From NCBI RefSeq assembly GCF_043641555.1, contig NZ_JBHZRJ010000003.1, forward strand, positions 310,001 through 374,000: DNA of 64,000 bases, given 5' to 3'. The notes beneath the pieces were generated by a model. That model was not told the origin of the DNA and made no database searches. It was given only the letters and a program-made list of their open reading frames with translations. Positions within the stretch are counted from its first letter, which is position 1. Every line of letters begins with the position of its first letter. The DNA comes from Saccharospirillum alexandrii_A (GTDB taxonomy: Bacteria; Pseudomonadota; Gammaproteobacteria; Pseudomonadales; Natronospirillaceae). This document shows positions 43,494 to 51,987 of this stretch, one piece after another. A program made the position numbers and the translations under genes.

Positions 43494-45677
43494 ATGACAG
43501 ATCGAATTCAACACGGCGGTCTTCAGATCGCGACCGAACTCTATAACCTGATCGACCAGGAGATCGCCCCGGGTACCGGGGTTGATCCGGCTCATTTCTG
43601 GGGTCAGTTTGAGGCCATACTGGATGAATTCGGGCCGCGCAACGAGGCGCTGTTGCGCCAGCGCGATACCTTGCAGGCGAAAATCGATCAGTACCATGCC
43701 GAGCGCTCCGTAGAACCGCACGACGCGGATGACTACAAAGCCTTTTTGCAGGACATCGGCTACTTGCTGCCCCCGGTCGACGTCAGTCCCATCACCACCG
43801 CCAACGTCGATACCGAAATTGCTGAACAAGCGGGTCCGCAGTTGGTGGTACCGGTTAAGAACGCCCGGTTTGCACTGAACGCCGCCAATGCCCGCTGGGG
43901 AAGCCTGTACGATGCCCTCTATGGCACCGATGCCATTTCAGAAGACGGCGGAGCCGAAAAAGGCCCGGGCTATAACCCGGTGCGCGGTGCAAAGGTTATC
44001 GCCTTTGCCCGGGCGCACCTCGACCAGGCCACGCCACTGGCCAAAGGCTCTCATGCTGACGCGGTGGCCTACCGGATTGAACACGGCGCCCTGTCAGTCG
44101 AACTGAATGACGGCACCCAAACCGGCCTGGCTAACCCGGCCAAATGCCTGGGGTACCAGGGCGATGAAGCCGCGCCCACGGCCATTCTGCTGAAAAACAA
44201 CGGACTGCACATCGAGATCCAAATCGATGCGACCAGCCCGGTTGGCAAAACCGATGCAGCCGGTGTCAAAGACCTGCTGGTCGAGGCTGCGCTGACCACC
44301 ATTATGGACTGCGAAGATTCGGTCGCAGCCGTCGATGCCGAAGATAAAACCGAGGTTTACCGCAACTGGACGGGCCTGATGAAAGGCACGCTCAGCGAGT
44401 CGTTTGAAAAAGGCGGTCACACCATTACCCGCTCGTTGAACAGCGACCGGGCCTACCAAGGCCTGAACGGCCGCCCGCTGGTCTTGCATGGTCGCAGCCT
44501 CATGTTCGTGCGCAACGTCGGCCACCTGATGACCATCAACGCGGTGCTCGATCGCGACGGTCGCGAAGTGCCGGAGGGCATTCTCGATGGCATGGTCACG
44601 GCGCTGGCGGCCAAACACGATGTGCTGAACAACACCGAGCGACGCAATAGCCGCACCGGCAGCGTTTACATCGTTAAACCCAAGATGCACGGCCCGGAAG
44701 AAGTGACCTTTGCGGTCGACCTGTTCGCCCGCATTGAGCAGGCGCTCGATCTGCCAGCCAAGACCCTGAAAATCGGCATAATGGACGAAGAACGCCGTAC
44801 GACGGTTAACCTGGCAGCCTGCATTCAGGCCGCCAGTGACCGCACCGTCTTCATCAACACCGGCTTTCTCGACCGCACCGGCGATGAGATCCACACCAGC
44901 ATGTTGGCTGGCCCGATGATTCCCAAGGCCCAGATGAAACAGCAAGCCTGGATCAGCGCTTACGAAGACAACAACGTTGATGCCGGCCTCGCAGCAGGCT
45001 TGCCGGGCAAAGCCCAGATCGGCAAAGGCATGTGGGCCATGCCGGACGAAATGGCCGCCATGCTCGAACAAAAACAGGGCCACCCCATGGCCGGTGCCAA
45101 CACGGCCTGGGTGCCGTCCCCCAACGGCGCGACCCTGCATTCCGTGCACTACCACCGCATCAGCGTGGCCGAGCGTCAGGAAACCCTGCGTCAGCGCGAA
45201 CCGGCCTCACTGGATGCCATTCTGCAAATTCCATTGCTGGCTGAGCCGGGTTCACTGACCGCGGAAGCCATTCAGGCAGAACTCGACAATAACGCCCAGG
45301 GCATTCTCGGCTACGTCGTCCGCTGGATCGACCACGGCGTCGGCTGTTCCAAAGTCCCCGACATCAACAACGTCGGCCTGATGGAAGACCGCGCCACCCT
45401 GCGCATTTCCAGCCAGCACATGGCCAACTGGCTGCACCACGGCATCTGCACCGAAGCCCAGGTCATCGAAACCATGAAACGCATGGCCGCCATAGTCGAC
45501 AAGCAAAACGCTCACGACCCAAGCTACACACCCATGGCCAAAGACCCGGACAACAACATCGCCTTCCAGGCGGCCCTCGCCCTGGTGCTCGAAGGCAAAC
45601 AGCAACCCAACGGCTACACCGAGCCTTTGTTGCACGCGTTTCGCATCAAAGCCAAGAACGAAGGCCGGCACGGTTGA
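43494..45677 (+). CDS. glcB: Malate synthase G
   Basis: 727 aa, the malate-synthase-G length (isoform A is about 530). Family blocks: NAANARWGSLYDALYGTDA, DCEDSVAAVDAEDK, ITRSLNSDRAY, HDVLNNTERRNSRTGSVYIVKPKMHGPEEV and EERRTTVNL with catalytic Arg/Asp/Glu. It condenses glyoxylate with acetyl-CoA to malate. A LysR-type box shared with aceA lies 84 bp upstream, so it is probably co-regulated with isocitrate lyase. Downstream comes a long repeat-filled gap. Confidence 0.97.
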   Translation: MTDRIQHGGLQIATELYNLIDQEIAPGTGVDPAHFWGQFEAILDEFGPRNEALLRQRDTLQAKIDQYHAERSVEPHDADDYKAFLQDIGYLLPPVDVSPITTANVDTEIAEQAGPQLVVPVKNARFALNAANARWGSLYDALYGTDAISEDGGAEKGPGYNPVRGAKVIAFARAHLDQATPLAKGSHADAVAYRIEHGALSVELNDGTQTGLANPAKCLGYQGDEAAPTAILLKNNGLHIEIQIDATSPVGKTDAAGVKDLLVEAALTTIMDCEDSVAAVDAEDKTEVYRNWTGLMKGTLSESFEKGGHTITRSLNSDRAYQGLNGRPLVLHGRSLMFVRNVGHLMTINAVLDRDGREVPEGILDGMVTALAAKHDVLNNTERRNSRTGSVYIVKPKMHGPEEVTFAVDLFARIEQALDLPAKTLKIGIMDEERRTTVNLAACIQAASDRTVFINTGFLDRTGDEIHTSMLAGPMIPKAQMKQQAWISAYEDNNVDAGLAAGLPGKAQIGKGMWAMPDEMAAMLEQKQGHPMAGANTAWVPSPNGATLHSVHYHRISVAERQETLRQREPASLDAILQIPLLAEPGSLTAEAIQAELDNNAQGILGYVVRWIDHGVGCSKVPDINNVGLMEDRATLRISSQHMANWLHHGICTEAQVIETMKRMAAIVDKQNAHDPSYTPMAKDPDNNIAFQAALALVLEGKQQPNGYTEPLLHAFRIKAKNEGRHG

Positions 45678-45695
45678 ATTTAGTGCATTGAGTTC

Positions 45696-45808
45696 GTGCT
45701 GGCCACCGGGTAGGTCCCTCCGGGGTCGGCGTGAACCCGTCCATGGGGCCTAGGCTTCGGCATCCATGCCTCAGACTACCCCGGAGGGGCCTACCCGGCA
45801 GCCAGCAC
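45696..45808 (+). repeat. Dispersed palindromic element, copy D
   Basis: 113 bp. Arms GTGCTGGCCACCGGGTAGG... (45696-45725) and ...CCTACCCGGCAGCCAGCAC (45779-45808) pair over about 30 bp. The core reads GGGGTCGGCGTGAACCCGTC then CATGGGGCCTAGG. The inner stem is GGCATCCATGCC flanked by CTTCGG and TCAGAC, an abbreviated version of the long-form insert of copies A and G. Confidence 0.85.
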
Positions 45809-45887
45809 TTAGCTACGGGTTAAATGATCCATCTCTTTGAAAGCAATCGGTGCTAGCCGCTGGTTTTTACTGTGAGCAACCTCGACC

Positions 45888-46244
45888 TACTGAGTTAGAG
45901 GTTCGCTGCAATTAAGCCGGATTGATGCATAGGGGCACCGGGTGCGCTTACTGGGGGGCCGGGGTGCGCCGCGGGGGGGGGGTAAGGCGCCCCCCGCGGG
46001 GGGGGGCGCGGGGCGCCCCCAAACCGGACCCCNNNNNNNNNNTGTGTCTCTGAAATTAAGCGTCTTTCATGCTTGGGGGCCGGGGGGGCGTTTCGTGGGG
46101 GTGGTTAGCCCCCTTGGTTGCTGAATAACGCCCCCCATGGATGGGTTCACGGCGTGCCTCCAGTAAGCGTACCCGGTGTCCCGATTGGCACTGAACTGCA
46201 AACTACCTCCCAGCCCAATTCGCCCGCGAACTTCTAACTCAGTA
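45888..46244 (-). repeat. Dispersed palindromic element, copy E (interrupted by assembly gap)
   Basis: About 357 bp as assembled. Outer arms TACTGAGTTAGAGGTTCGC and GCGAACTTCTAACTCAGTA (45888-45906 and 46226-46244) and inner arms CACCGGGTGCGCTTACTGG / CCAGTAAGCGTACCCGGTG pair in a nested way. The minus-strand core GCCGTGAACCCATCCATGGG is intact at 46132-46155. The middle is poly-G/C sequence around ten Ns, so the internal length is unknown. Confidence 0.75.
46033..46042. other. Assembly gap (10 Ns)
   Basis: Ten undetermined bases inside palindromic element E, flanked by G and C homopolymer runs at about 45960-46030 and 46075-46105 that look like sequencing or assembly artefacts in a strong hairpin. 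Confidence 0.97.
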
Positions 46245-46336
46245 CTCATGCCACAGAACCCACTGTCACCACAGTAAACCTGAGTGCTAGAATTGCCGCG
46301 TTTTTAGGCCATTTCCACTTCCCTGTTGAGACCATC

Positions 46337-46903
46337 ATGCCGAAAGCTCCCGAGATTAAACCCGGCCACGTGATTGAATTGGACGGTAACCAGTACAAGA
46401 TCAGCAAAGTTGATGTGCATAGCCCCAGTGCGCGCGGCGCGGCGACGTTGTACAAGATGACCATGAATGAACTGGTCAGTAAGCGTAAGCGAGAAGAAGC
46501 CTTCAAAGGGGATGACTTTCTGACCCTGGCGGACGCTGCTACCTGCTCCATGCAGTATTTGTTTTCCGAGGGTGACATGCATACCTTTATGGATGTCGAC
46601 GATTACGCTCAGCATATGCTGTCCACCGATGATCTGGGTGATCAGCTAGCCTGGCTACATGATGGGATGGAAGGGCTGACGGGTCTGGTGGTTAACGAAG
46701 TACTGGTTGCCATTGAATTGCCGCAGTCGCTGGTCAAGCAGATTGTTGAAACGGCACCAGGCATCAAGGGGGCGTCTGCTTCTGCGCGCACCAAGCCAGC
46801 CTTGCTGGAAGGGGGCATTACCGTTCAGGTGCCCGAATACATTGAGCAGGGCGAGCGGATTAAGGTGAATACCGAATCCAGGAAGTTCATGTCCCGGGCG
46901 TGA
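46337..46903 (+). CDS. efpL: Elongation factor P-like protein EfpL (YeiP)
   Basis: 188 aa with three OB/KOW-type domains as in EF-P. The domain I loop is SPSARGAATLYK, with Arg where EF-P has its modified Lys, and ETAPGIKGASASARTKPALLEGG in the C-terminal part is characteristic of YeiP-type proteins. It assists ribosomes stalled at polyproline and related motifs, without the lysyl modification needed by canonical EF-P. It lies right of the repeat region, convergent with the AI-2E transporter gene. Confidence 0.93.
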   Translation: MPKAPEIKPGHVIELDGNQYKISKVDVHSPSARGAATLYKMTMNELVSKRKREEAFKGDDFLTLADAATCSMQYLFSEGDMHTFMDVDDYAQHMLSTDDLGDQLAWLHDGMEGLTGLVVNEVLVAIELPQSLVKQIVETAPGIKGASASARTKPALLEGGITVQVPEYIEQGERIKVNTESRKFMSRA

Positions 46904-46912
46904 TGCGCGCGC

Positions 46913-46944
46913 CGCCGCCAGCCTCAATCGGGAGGTTGGCGGCG
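46913..46944. terminator. Hairpin between convergent efpL and AI-2E transporter genes
   Basis: CGCCGCCAGCCTC and GAGGTTGGCGGCG-type arms pair with a 4-base loop (one mismatch). Minus-strand reading has no U-tract; on plus it is followed by AATTCATGTT. A bidirectional hairpin in a 49-bp gap. Confidence 0.6.
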
Positions 46945-46952
46945 AATTCATG

Positions 46953-47984
46953 TTACTGGCTCAGCAGTATCGCCAGCCAGCGGCTTTTTGGGTAAACCTC
47001 CAGGCCGATCTTGACGACCACCGTGAGCGGAACCGCCAGCAGAGTGCCGACCGGCCCCAGTACCCAGCCCCAGAAAATCAGCGATAGAAACACCACCAGA
47101 GTTGACAAGTCCAGTGACCGCCCCATCAGGCGCGGTTCCAGCAGATTCCCGATGAGGGCATTAATGACGCCAAAGCCAATCAGGCTGATGGCGAACCCGC
47201 TAAAGCCCTGTTGCACCGTGGCCAGAAAAACGGCGGGAATGGCCGCAATGAGAGAGCCGATGTTGGGGATGAAGTTCATGACAAAGGCCAGGGTACCCCA
47301 AAGAATGGGGTAATCGACCTGGAGCAGTTTGAGAAACCCCCAAACCAGTAAACCGGTGATGACGCTGATGAACGATTTGATCACCAGATAGCGTTGCACC
47401 ATGGACGTGAAGCGACGGGCATATTCGGCAGAACGATCATCGCCCAGCGCCCGGTTCAGTTTGGCGTGGGCTCCCTGGGCTTCGTCGAGCATGAATATCA
47501 GGATGAACACCGTCAGCACCAGGGCCAGCAGAATACCGCCCAGGCCTGAAAACAGGGCGCTGACAACACCCAGCATTTTGTCTGAATCCGGCGCGATGCT
47601 TTGCAGGCTGGTGCGCAGATCACCCGATAGCCACGGAAGCCGCTCGCGCAGCAGTTGCAGCCAGCCCTCGAGCTTCTCTTCGTATTCCGGCATGCGCTGG
47701 AAAAACTCGTCAGTCGACGAGATAACCAGACTGCTGATGCCGTAGAGCACGATAAACACCAGAAGCACCACGGCCCCTATGGCAAGTGGAGTAGGTACCC
47801 GGTAGAGCACCAGCCAGCGCACGGCGGGGGTGGTAAGAACAGCCAGAAACAGCGCAAGCAGGAAGGGCACCAGTATGGGTTGTGCGATGCGCATGCCAGC
47901 TATGATGACGATCACGGCAGCAACGGTGATCAGCGCGCGGGTGAGGGGTGCATCGAATGGGTTCGGTGAGGCTCTTCGGGTCAT
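46953..47984 (-). CDS. AI-2E family transporter
   Basis: 343 aa, about eight transmembrane helices. AI-2E/PerM family: MRIAQPILVPFLLALFLAVL at the N-terminus, IKSFISVITGLLVWGFLKLLQVDYPILWGTLAFVMNFIPNIG in the centre, and GNLLEPRLMGRSLDLSTLVVFLSLIFWGWVLGPVG near the end. Members move diverse solutes (some autoinducer-2, others Na+/H+), so the substrate is not assigned. Single gene. Confidence 0.9.
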   Translation of the reverse strand: MTRRASPNPFDAPLTRALITVAAVIVIIAGMRIAQPILVPFLLALFLAVLTTPAVRWLVLYRVPTPLAIGAVVLLVFIVLYGISSLVISSTDEFFQRMPEYEEKLEGWLQLLRERLPWLSGDLRTSLQSIAPDSDKMLGVVSALFSGLGGILLALVLTVFILIFMLDEAQGAHAKLNRALGDDRSAEYARRFTSMVQRYLVIKSFISVITGLLVWGFLKLLQVDYPILWGTLAFVMNFIPNIGSLIAAIPAVFLATVQQGFSGFAISLIGFGVINALIGNLLEPRLMGRSLDLSTLVVFLSLIFWGWVLGPVGTLLAVPLTVVVKIGLEVYPKSRWLAILLSQ

Positions 47985-48143
47985 AGGGGGTGATTCTGCC
48001 TGTTTCGGTCATCGTCAGTGTAGCTGATCGGGTTCCCTGCGGTTCAAACACAGTGCGGCCAGCTTCTCGCTTTATCAGCGCTGATTCAAGCGACAATGGT
48101 CAAATACGGGCATTTGGAGTTGAATTATGAGGGGTGATGCAAA

Positions 48144-48165
48144 AAACCCGGCCAAAGCCGGGTTT
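48144..48165 (-). terminator. Terminator of the YeeE/YedE operon
   Basis: AAACCCGGC-CAAA-GCCGGGTTT, and on the minus strand TTTGC with preceding T-tract (GGTTTTTTGC). It lies 26 bp past the stop of the last YeeE/YedE gene. Confidence 0.85.
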
Positions 48166-48190
48166 GAACGTATCGCCTCAAGCAGAACCC

Positions 48191-48664
48191 CTAGCCGATG
48201 CAGGCCTCGTTCGCCTGATGCTTCTGGTGCTTGTAGTCTTCGTATTTGGCCAGGCCAAATTTAGCGCCCAGTGTACCGACGACGTAGGCGGTGAAGATGG
48301 TCAGAATGCTGCCATCCACAAAGCTGAGTGAGGTGATCATCGGGCCCGGGCAATAGCCGGCCAGGCCCCAGCCTGCACCGAACAGCACACCGCCGATCAC
48401 GATGCGCCGGTCTACCTGGCTCTTCGCGGGTACCCGGAAGAATTCGGTCAGAATCGGTTTGCCGCGTTTGAGAATCAGCGGCGTCGCGATGGCATTCACC
48501 AATAAACCGCCACCCATGACAAAGGCCAGTGAAGGATCCCAGGTGCCGAAAATATCCAGAAAGTTCACCACCTTGGCCGGGTCGATCATTTGTGCGACCG
48601 ACAGGCCGAAGCCGAACAGGATGCCGGCAAACAGGGCGGCCGACAGGCTTTTAGCGTTGGTCAT
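48191..48664 (-). CDS. YeeE/YedE-family half-size membrane protein (DUF6691 type)
   Basis: 157 aa, four hydrophobic helices. GYCPGPMITS carries the conserved Cys of YeeE/YedE sulfur transporters; GILFGFGLSVAQMIDPAKVVNFLDI and the FDPSLAFVMGGG-like segment match the C-terminal half of the family. With the 148-aa protein upstream it forms a split pair similar to PmpA/PmpB or YeeE halves that move thiosulfate or persulfide-type sulfur. The two genes are two bases apart. Confidence 0.9.
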   Translation of the reverse strand: MTNAKSLSAALFAGILFGFGLSVAQMIDPAKVVNFLDIFGTWDPSLAFVMGGGLLVNAIATPLILKRGKPILTEFFRVPAKSQVDRRIVIGGVLFGAGWGLAGYCPGPMITSLSFVDGSILTIFTAYVVGTLGAKFGLAKYEDYKHQKHQANEACIG

Positions 48665-48666
48665 GA

Positions 48667-49113
48667 TTAGACTCCTCCGGTAAACAGGTGACGGACGATG
48701 TACACCGTGACAAAGGCGGTGGACATAAAGGTCACAGTAGCGACCAGTGAGCGGGGGCTGCGCCGGGCGAGACCGCAGATGCCATGACCACTGGTGCAGC
48801 CGGTGCCGATGGTGGTACCAACGCCGACCAGCAGACCCGCAGCGATCAGCCAGGGCGTGCCGACCACGGCTTCAATGTGGTCGACGCCGGCACCGGCCCC
48901 CAGCCACTGGTAGACAAACCCGCCGATGATCAGGCCGGCGATGAACAAGATGCGCCAGCTGACGTCGCCTTTTTCCGGGTAGACGATGCCGCCGAAAATA
49001 CCGGATATACCGGCCACGCGGCCTTTAACCAGCAGCAGAAAAGCCGCCGACAGGCCAATCAGGGCGCCGCCGAGTGTTGCTGACAAGGGTGTGAAATTGA
49101 TGATTTCCATCAT
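48667..49113 (-). CDS. YeeE/YedE-family half-size membrane protein
   Basis: 148 aa, four hydrophobic helices. GTTIGTGCTSGHGICGLARRSPRSLVATVTFM has the conserved Cys and GHG/CG signature of YeeE/YedE. It pairs with the 157-aa half downstream. Together with the upstream MBL persulfide-dioxygenase-like gene it matches a sulfide/thiosulfate-detoxification set. The start may be ATG 49113 or the next codon; neither has an unusually strong site. Confidence 0.92.
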   Translation of the reverse strand: MMEIINFTPLSATLGGALIGLSAAFLLLVKGRVAGISGIFGGIVYPEKGDVSWRILFIAGLIIGGFVYQWLGAGAGVDHIEAVVGTPWLIAAGLLVGVGTTIGTGCTSGHGICGLARRSPRSLVATVTFMSTAFVTVYIVRHLFTGGV

Positions 49114-49206
49114 AACCTCGAATAAGTGTTAGCTAATGTATGGGTGCCTTAGTTAGGGAGCCAGGTGGCCTTTGCAAGGGCTTAGGCCACCGGGTTACCC
49201 ACTTTT

Positions 49207-50088
49207 TCAGACAGCGCGCTGCATTTTCAGGTTGAGCGGTATTTTCAGGTACCGCTGATTGTTGCTTTCCATTTTGGGCAGGTGGCCCGCGTCGATGTTC
49301 ACCAGAATGCTCTGGTAGATCAGCTTCGGCGCGGCCAGTCCAGAGTCTCTCTGCTCACGGAAAGTGACGAAATCGTCTTCGCTAGTGTCCGCCTTCAACT
49401 GGATATTGTTGGCTTTCTCTTCACCGATGGTGCTTTCCCAGGCAACGTCACGACCACCCGGCTGATAGTCGTGACCGACAAAGACGCGGGTCTCATCCGG
49501 CAGGCTGTACAGGTTGTCGGTTACACAGCGGTACAGTGTGCGTGCATCACCTGCGGGGAAGTCACAGCGTCCGGTCCCGTAATCGGGCATGAACAGGGCG
49601 TCGCCGGTAAAGACGGCATCGCCGATCAGGAACGACAAACAGGCGGGTGTATGCCCTGGTGTTGGCAGCGCCTTGATGCGCAGCGTTCCGGCTTCGAGTA
49701 TTTCGAAGTCGGTAATCAGCGTGTCGAACTGGTTGCCGTCGGTAACGAAGGATTCGTCGAGGTTGTAGACCGTCTTGAAGACCGTCTGCACGCCAGTGAT
49801 GCGCTCGCTGATAGCCACTTTGATGTCCGGGTACTCATCGCGGAACAGCTGGCTGGAACTCAGATGGTCGGCATGGGCATGGGTTTCAAGCACGTAGTGC
49901 AGTTGCAGGTCGTTTTCGGCGACGAAATCTACAACTTGCTGGAATGACTCGTCGGAGACGATGCTGCCAATGGGGTTGTAGTCCAGCACCGGGTCGATGA
50001 CGACGGCGTCGCGGCTGTCTTCGTCGTAGACCACATATGTCAGGGTAAACGTGGCTGGGTCGTAGAATGTTTTAATGGCTTGTTTCAT
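49207..50088 (-). CDS. MBL-fold hydrolase, persulfide dioxygenase-like
   Basis: 293 aa from ATG 50088 (GGAG seven bases upstream; further in-frame ATGs at 50094 and 50184). ETHAHADHLSSSQLF gives the HxHxDH metal motif, with more ligands in TPGHTPACL and GDALFMPDYGTGRCDFP, and GHDYQPGGRDVAWES. The family includes ETHE1-like persulfide dioxygenases and Blh proteins. It likely oxidises glutathione persulfide to sulfite. It is followed by the YeeE/YedE pair and lies downstream of a SulP permease gene, so it belongs to a sulfur-detoxification set. Confidence 0.9.
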   Translation of the reverse strand: MKQAIKTFYDPATFTLTYVVYDEDSRDAVVIDPVLDYNPIGSIVSDESFQQVVDFVAENDLQLHYVLETHAHADHLSSSQLFRDEYPDIKVAISERITGVQTVFKTVYNLDESFVTDGNQFDTLITDFEILEAGTLRIKALPTPGHTPACLSFLIGDAVFTGDALFMPDYGTGRCDFPAGDARTLYRCVTDNLYSLPDETRVFVGHDYQPGGRDVAWESTIGEEKANNIQLKADTSEDDFVTFREQRDSGLAAPKLIYQSILVNIDAGHLPKMESNNQRYLKIPLNLKMQRAV

Positions 50089-50201
50089 AGTCATTCTCCA
50101 ATCTGATGGTAGTCGCATGCCGGAGGCAGTATGTCCGGTGTTGCTGTCTCTATTGCCAGTAATGTGCCAACTCGAAGGCTGCATGATACGGGCGTTTCAA
50201 G

Positions 50202-50226
50202 TTATATTAGAATAATCTGTATTAAT
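50202..50226. promoter_or_regulatory. AT-rich operator-like site upstream of the MBL gene
   Basis: TTATATTAGAATAATC then TGTATTAAT, about 115 bp upstream of the MBL start. It shares TATTAGAA and TAAT elements with 59481-59505 upstream of the DUF442 gene. Sulfide sensors of the ArsR type (BigR/SqrR) bind AT-rich palindromes at such genes, but no regulator gene is in the window. Confidence 0.3.
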
Positions 50227-50258
50227 GCGTTGCAACATGCGTTGCAGCATGTTGCAAC
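50218..50258. repeat. TTGCAAC-containing palindrome downstream of SulP
   Basis: GTTGCAACATGC-GTTGCA-GCATGTTGCAAC is a perfect 12-bp inverted repeat (50229-50258). It starts 7 bp past the SulP stop and shares TGTATTAA-G-GTTGCAAC (17 of 19) with 52921-52939 at the other side of the SulP/carbonic-anhydrase-like pair. Confidence 0.75.
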
Positions 50259-50265
50259 CATCGAA

Positions 50266-51972
50266 CTAGCGGTTGGTGTAGGCCCGGGCCGCCTGAATCG
50301 CGGCATCCGTGGTCAGGAAGAAGTGATCTTCACCCAGTGTCTGGGCAAAACCACTGCGTTTCATGACATCCATGACGGGCCCTTTAACGTGGGCGAAGAA
50401 CAGATCCACATTGCGCAGTCGGTAATCCCTGAGCAGTTCATGCAGAGCGGTATCGGCCGATGAATCGAGCTGGTTGACGGCGCTGGCATCGAGTACCAGG
50501 GCTTTCATCGGGCTGTCCATCCGGGCTTCTTCTCGTTTGACCGTGTCTTTCAGGAAGCTGACGTTGCCGTAGTAGAACTGGGCGTCGAAGCGCAAGGCAA
50601 GTACGCCGGCCGTGGTTTCAGCCTGGTCGTGACGTTTAACGTTACGGTACTGGTCGGTTTCTGGCAGTTTGCCCAGCACGGCGTAGTGGGGCCGGGTGGT
50701 TTTAATCACGAACCAGACCATGCTCAGACCCACCGACAGGAAGATCCCGTATTTGACGCCGAGCACCAGGGTGGCGGCGAAGGTGAAGATCAGCAGGCCC
50801 AGATCGTCGCGTTTTACCTTCCAAAGATGTTTTACCTCGTGCACATCGATCAATCCAAACACCGCCACCATGATCACAGAGGCCAGAATGGCGTTGGGGA
50901 TGTAATAGAACAGCGGCGTCAGGAACACCAGGGCAATGCCGATCAGAACCGCTGTAATGATGGCCGCCAAGCCGGTGTTGGCACCGGCATTCTTGTTTAC
51001 TGCGGTGCGGCTGAAACCACCGGTGACCGGCATGGCTTTGAACAGCGAGCCGACAATGTTGGCCAGGCCCAGGCCGACCAGTTCCTTATTGGCGTCGATT
51101 TCGTAACGTTTTTCCGTGGCGATCTTCTTGGCTACGGCAATGCTTTCCATAAAGCCCACGATCGAGATCGTCAGGGCGATGGGCAGCAGGTTGATGATGG
51201 TGGACCAGCCCAGTGTCGGAACTGAAAATTCCGGAAAGCCCGCCGGAACCTGGCCGACGATGCTAACGTCAGCCGTTTCATGGAGGTTGAAGCCCCAGAC
51301 AACCAGAGTGGCAATAACAACGGCGATCATGGCACCCGGCAACAGCGAACTGATGCGTTTAAGGCCCAGCAGCAATACGATGCCGCCGACGCCGATGGCC
51401 AGTGCGACCGGGTCCATGGCATTGACCTGGGTAACGGTCAGCCACAGGGTTTCGGCAATGTTCTCGGTGCGTGGCAGAGGCAGGCCAACAATGTGCTTGA
51501 GCTGACTGAAACCGATGATCAGCGCGGCGGCACTGGTAAAACCTGAAATAACCGGGTGCGACATGAAATTGGTAACAAAGCCAAGCCGGAAAGCCCCCAT
51601 CAGGAACTGAATGACGCCCACCATCAGTGCCAGCAAAATGGCCATGGCAATGTAGTCATCGGAACCTATGGGCGCCAGAGCGCCCACCCCGCTTGAAACC
51701 AGCAGGGCCACCATGGCGACCGGGCCAACGGCGAGCTGGCGTGACGTGCCAAACAAGGCATACACCAGCAGCGGCATCACCGAGGCGTACAAACCAATAT
51801 AGGGTGGCAGGCCAGCAAGCATGGCATAGGACATGGCCTGGGGAATCAGCATCATGGTGACGGTAATGCCTGCGATCAGGTCACCACGCAGGTCACCACG
51901 CTGGTAGTTGCGTATCCAGTCCAGAGCGGGGATCCATTGGGATACCCGGTGTTTAAAGGTTGCCTGTGTCAT
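50266..51972 (-). CDS. SulP-family anion permease with STAS domain
   Basis: 568 aa. SulP transmembrane domain (about 20-430) with GLPPYIGLYASVMPLLVYALFGTSRQLAVGP, GFTSAAALIIGFSQLKHI and SRTAVNKNAGANTGLAAI-type segments. A STAS domain at about 450-560 includes LVLDASAVNQLDSSADTALHELL. SulP proteins carry sulfate, bicarbonate or other anions. The gene is 15 bp downstream of a carbonic-anhydrase-like gene, on the same strand, which favours bicarbonate or CO2-related transport over sulfate by context. Confidence 0.92.
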   Translation of the reverse strand: MTQATFKHRVSQWIPALDWIRNYQRGDLRGDLIAGITVTMMLIPQAMSYAMLAGLPPYIGLYASVMPLLVYALFGTSRQLAVGPVAMVALLVSSGVGALAPIGSDDYIAMAILLALMVGVIQFLMGAFRLGFVTNFMSHPVISGFTSAAALIIGFSQLKHIVGLPLPRTENIAETLWLTVTQVNAMDPVALAIGVGGIVLLLGLKRISSLLPGAMIAVVIATLVVWGFNLHETADVSIVGQVPAGFPEFSVPTLGWSTIINLLPIALTISIVGFMESIAVAKKIATEKRYEIDANKELVGLGLANIVGSLFKAMPVTGGFSRTAVNKNAGANTGLAAIITAVLIGIALVFLTPLFYYIPNAILASVIMVAVFGLIDVHEVKHLWKVKRDDLGLLIFTFAATLVLGVKYGIFLSVGLSMVWFVIKTTRPHYAVLGKLPETDQYRNVKRHDQAETTAGVLALRFDAQFYYGNVSFLKDTVKREEARMDSPMKALVLDASAVNQLDSSADTALHELLRDYRLRNVDLFFAHVKGPVMDVMKRSGFAQTLGEDHFFLTTDAAIQAARAYTNR

Positions 51973-51987
51973 AGTGAGGGTCTCCAG

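Larger units (their letters stand above)
45678..46336. other. Long intergenic region between glcB and efpL, with an assembly gap
   Basis: 659 bp. It contains palindromic elements D (45696-45808) and E (45888-46244) and a 10-N gap at 46033-46042. The bases around the gap are long G and C runs and probably unreliable. No credible gene is seen; the peptide reading through 45942-46124 includes the Ns and is discarded. Confidence 0.75.

Noticed and set aside
44094..45155. Long open frame antisense to glcB (about 350 codons)
   Set aside because: Lies wholly inside malate synthase G on the opposite strand. It is a by-product of GC-biased third positions, lacks a ribosome site and resembles no protein.
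45942..46124. Short frame across the N gap
   Set aside because: Reads through undefined bases in a poly-G/C artefact.
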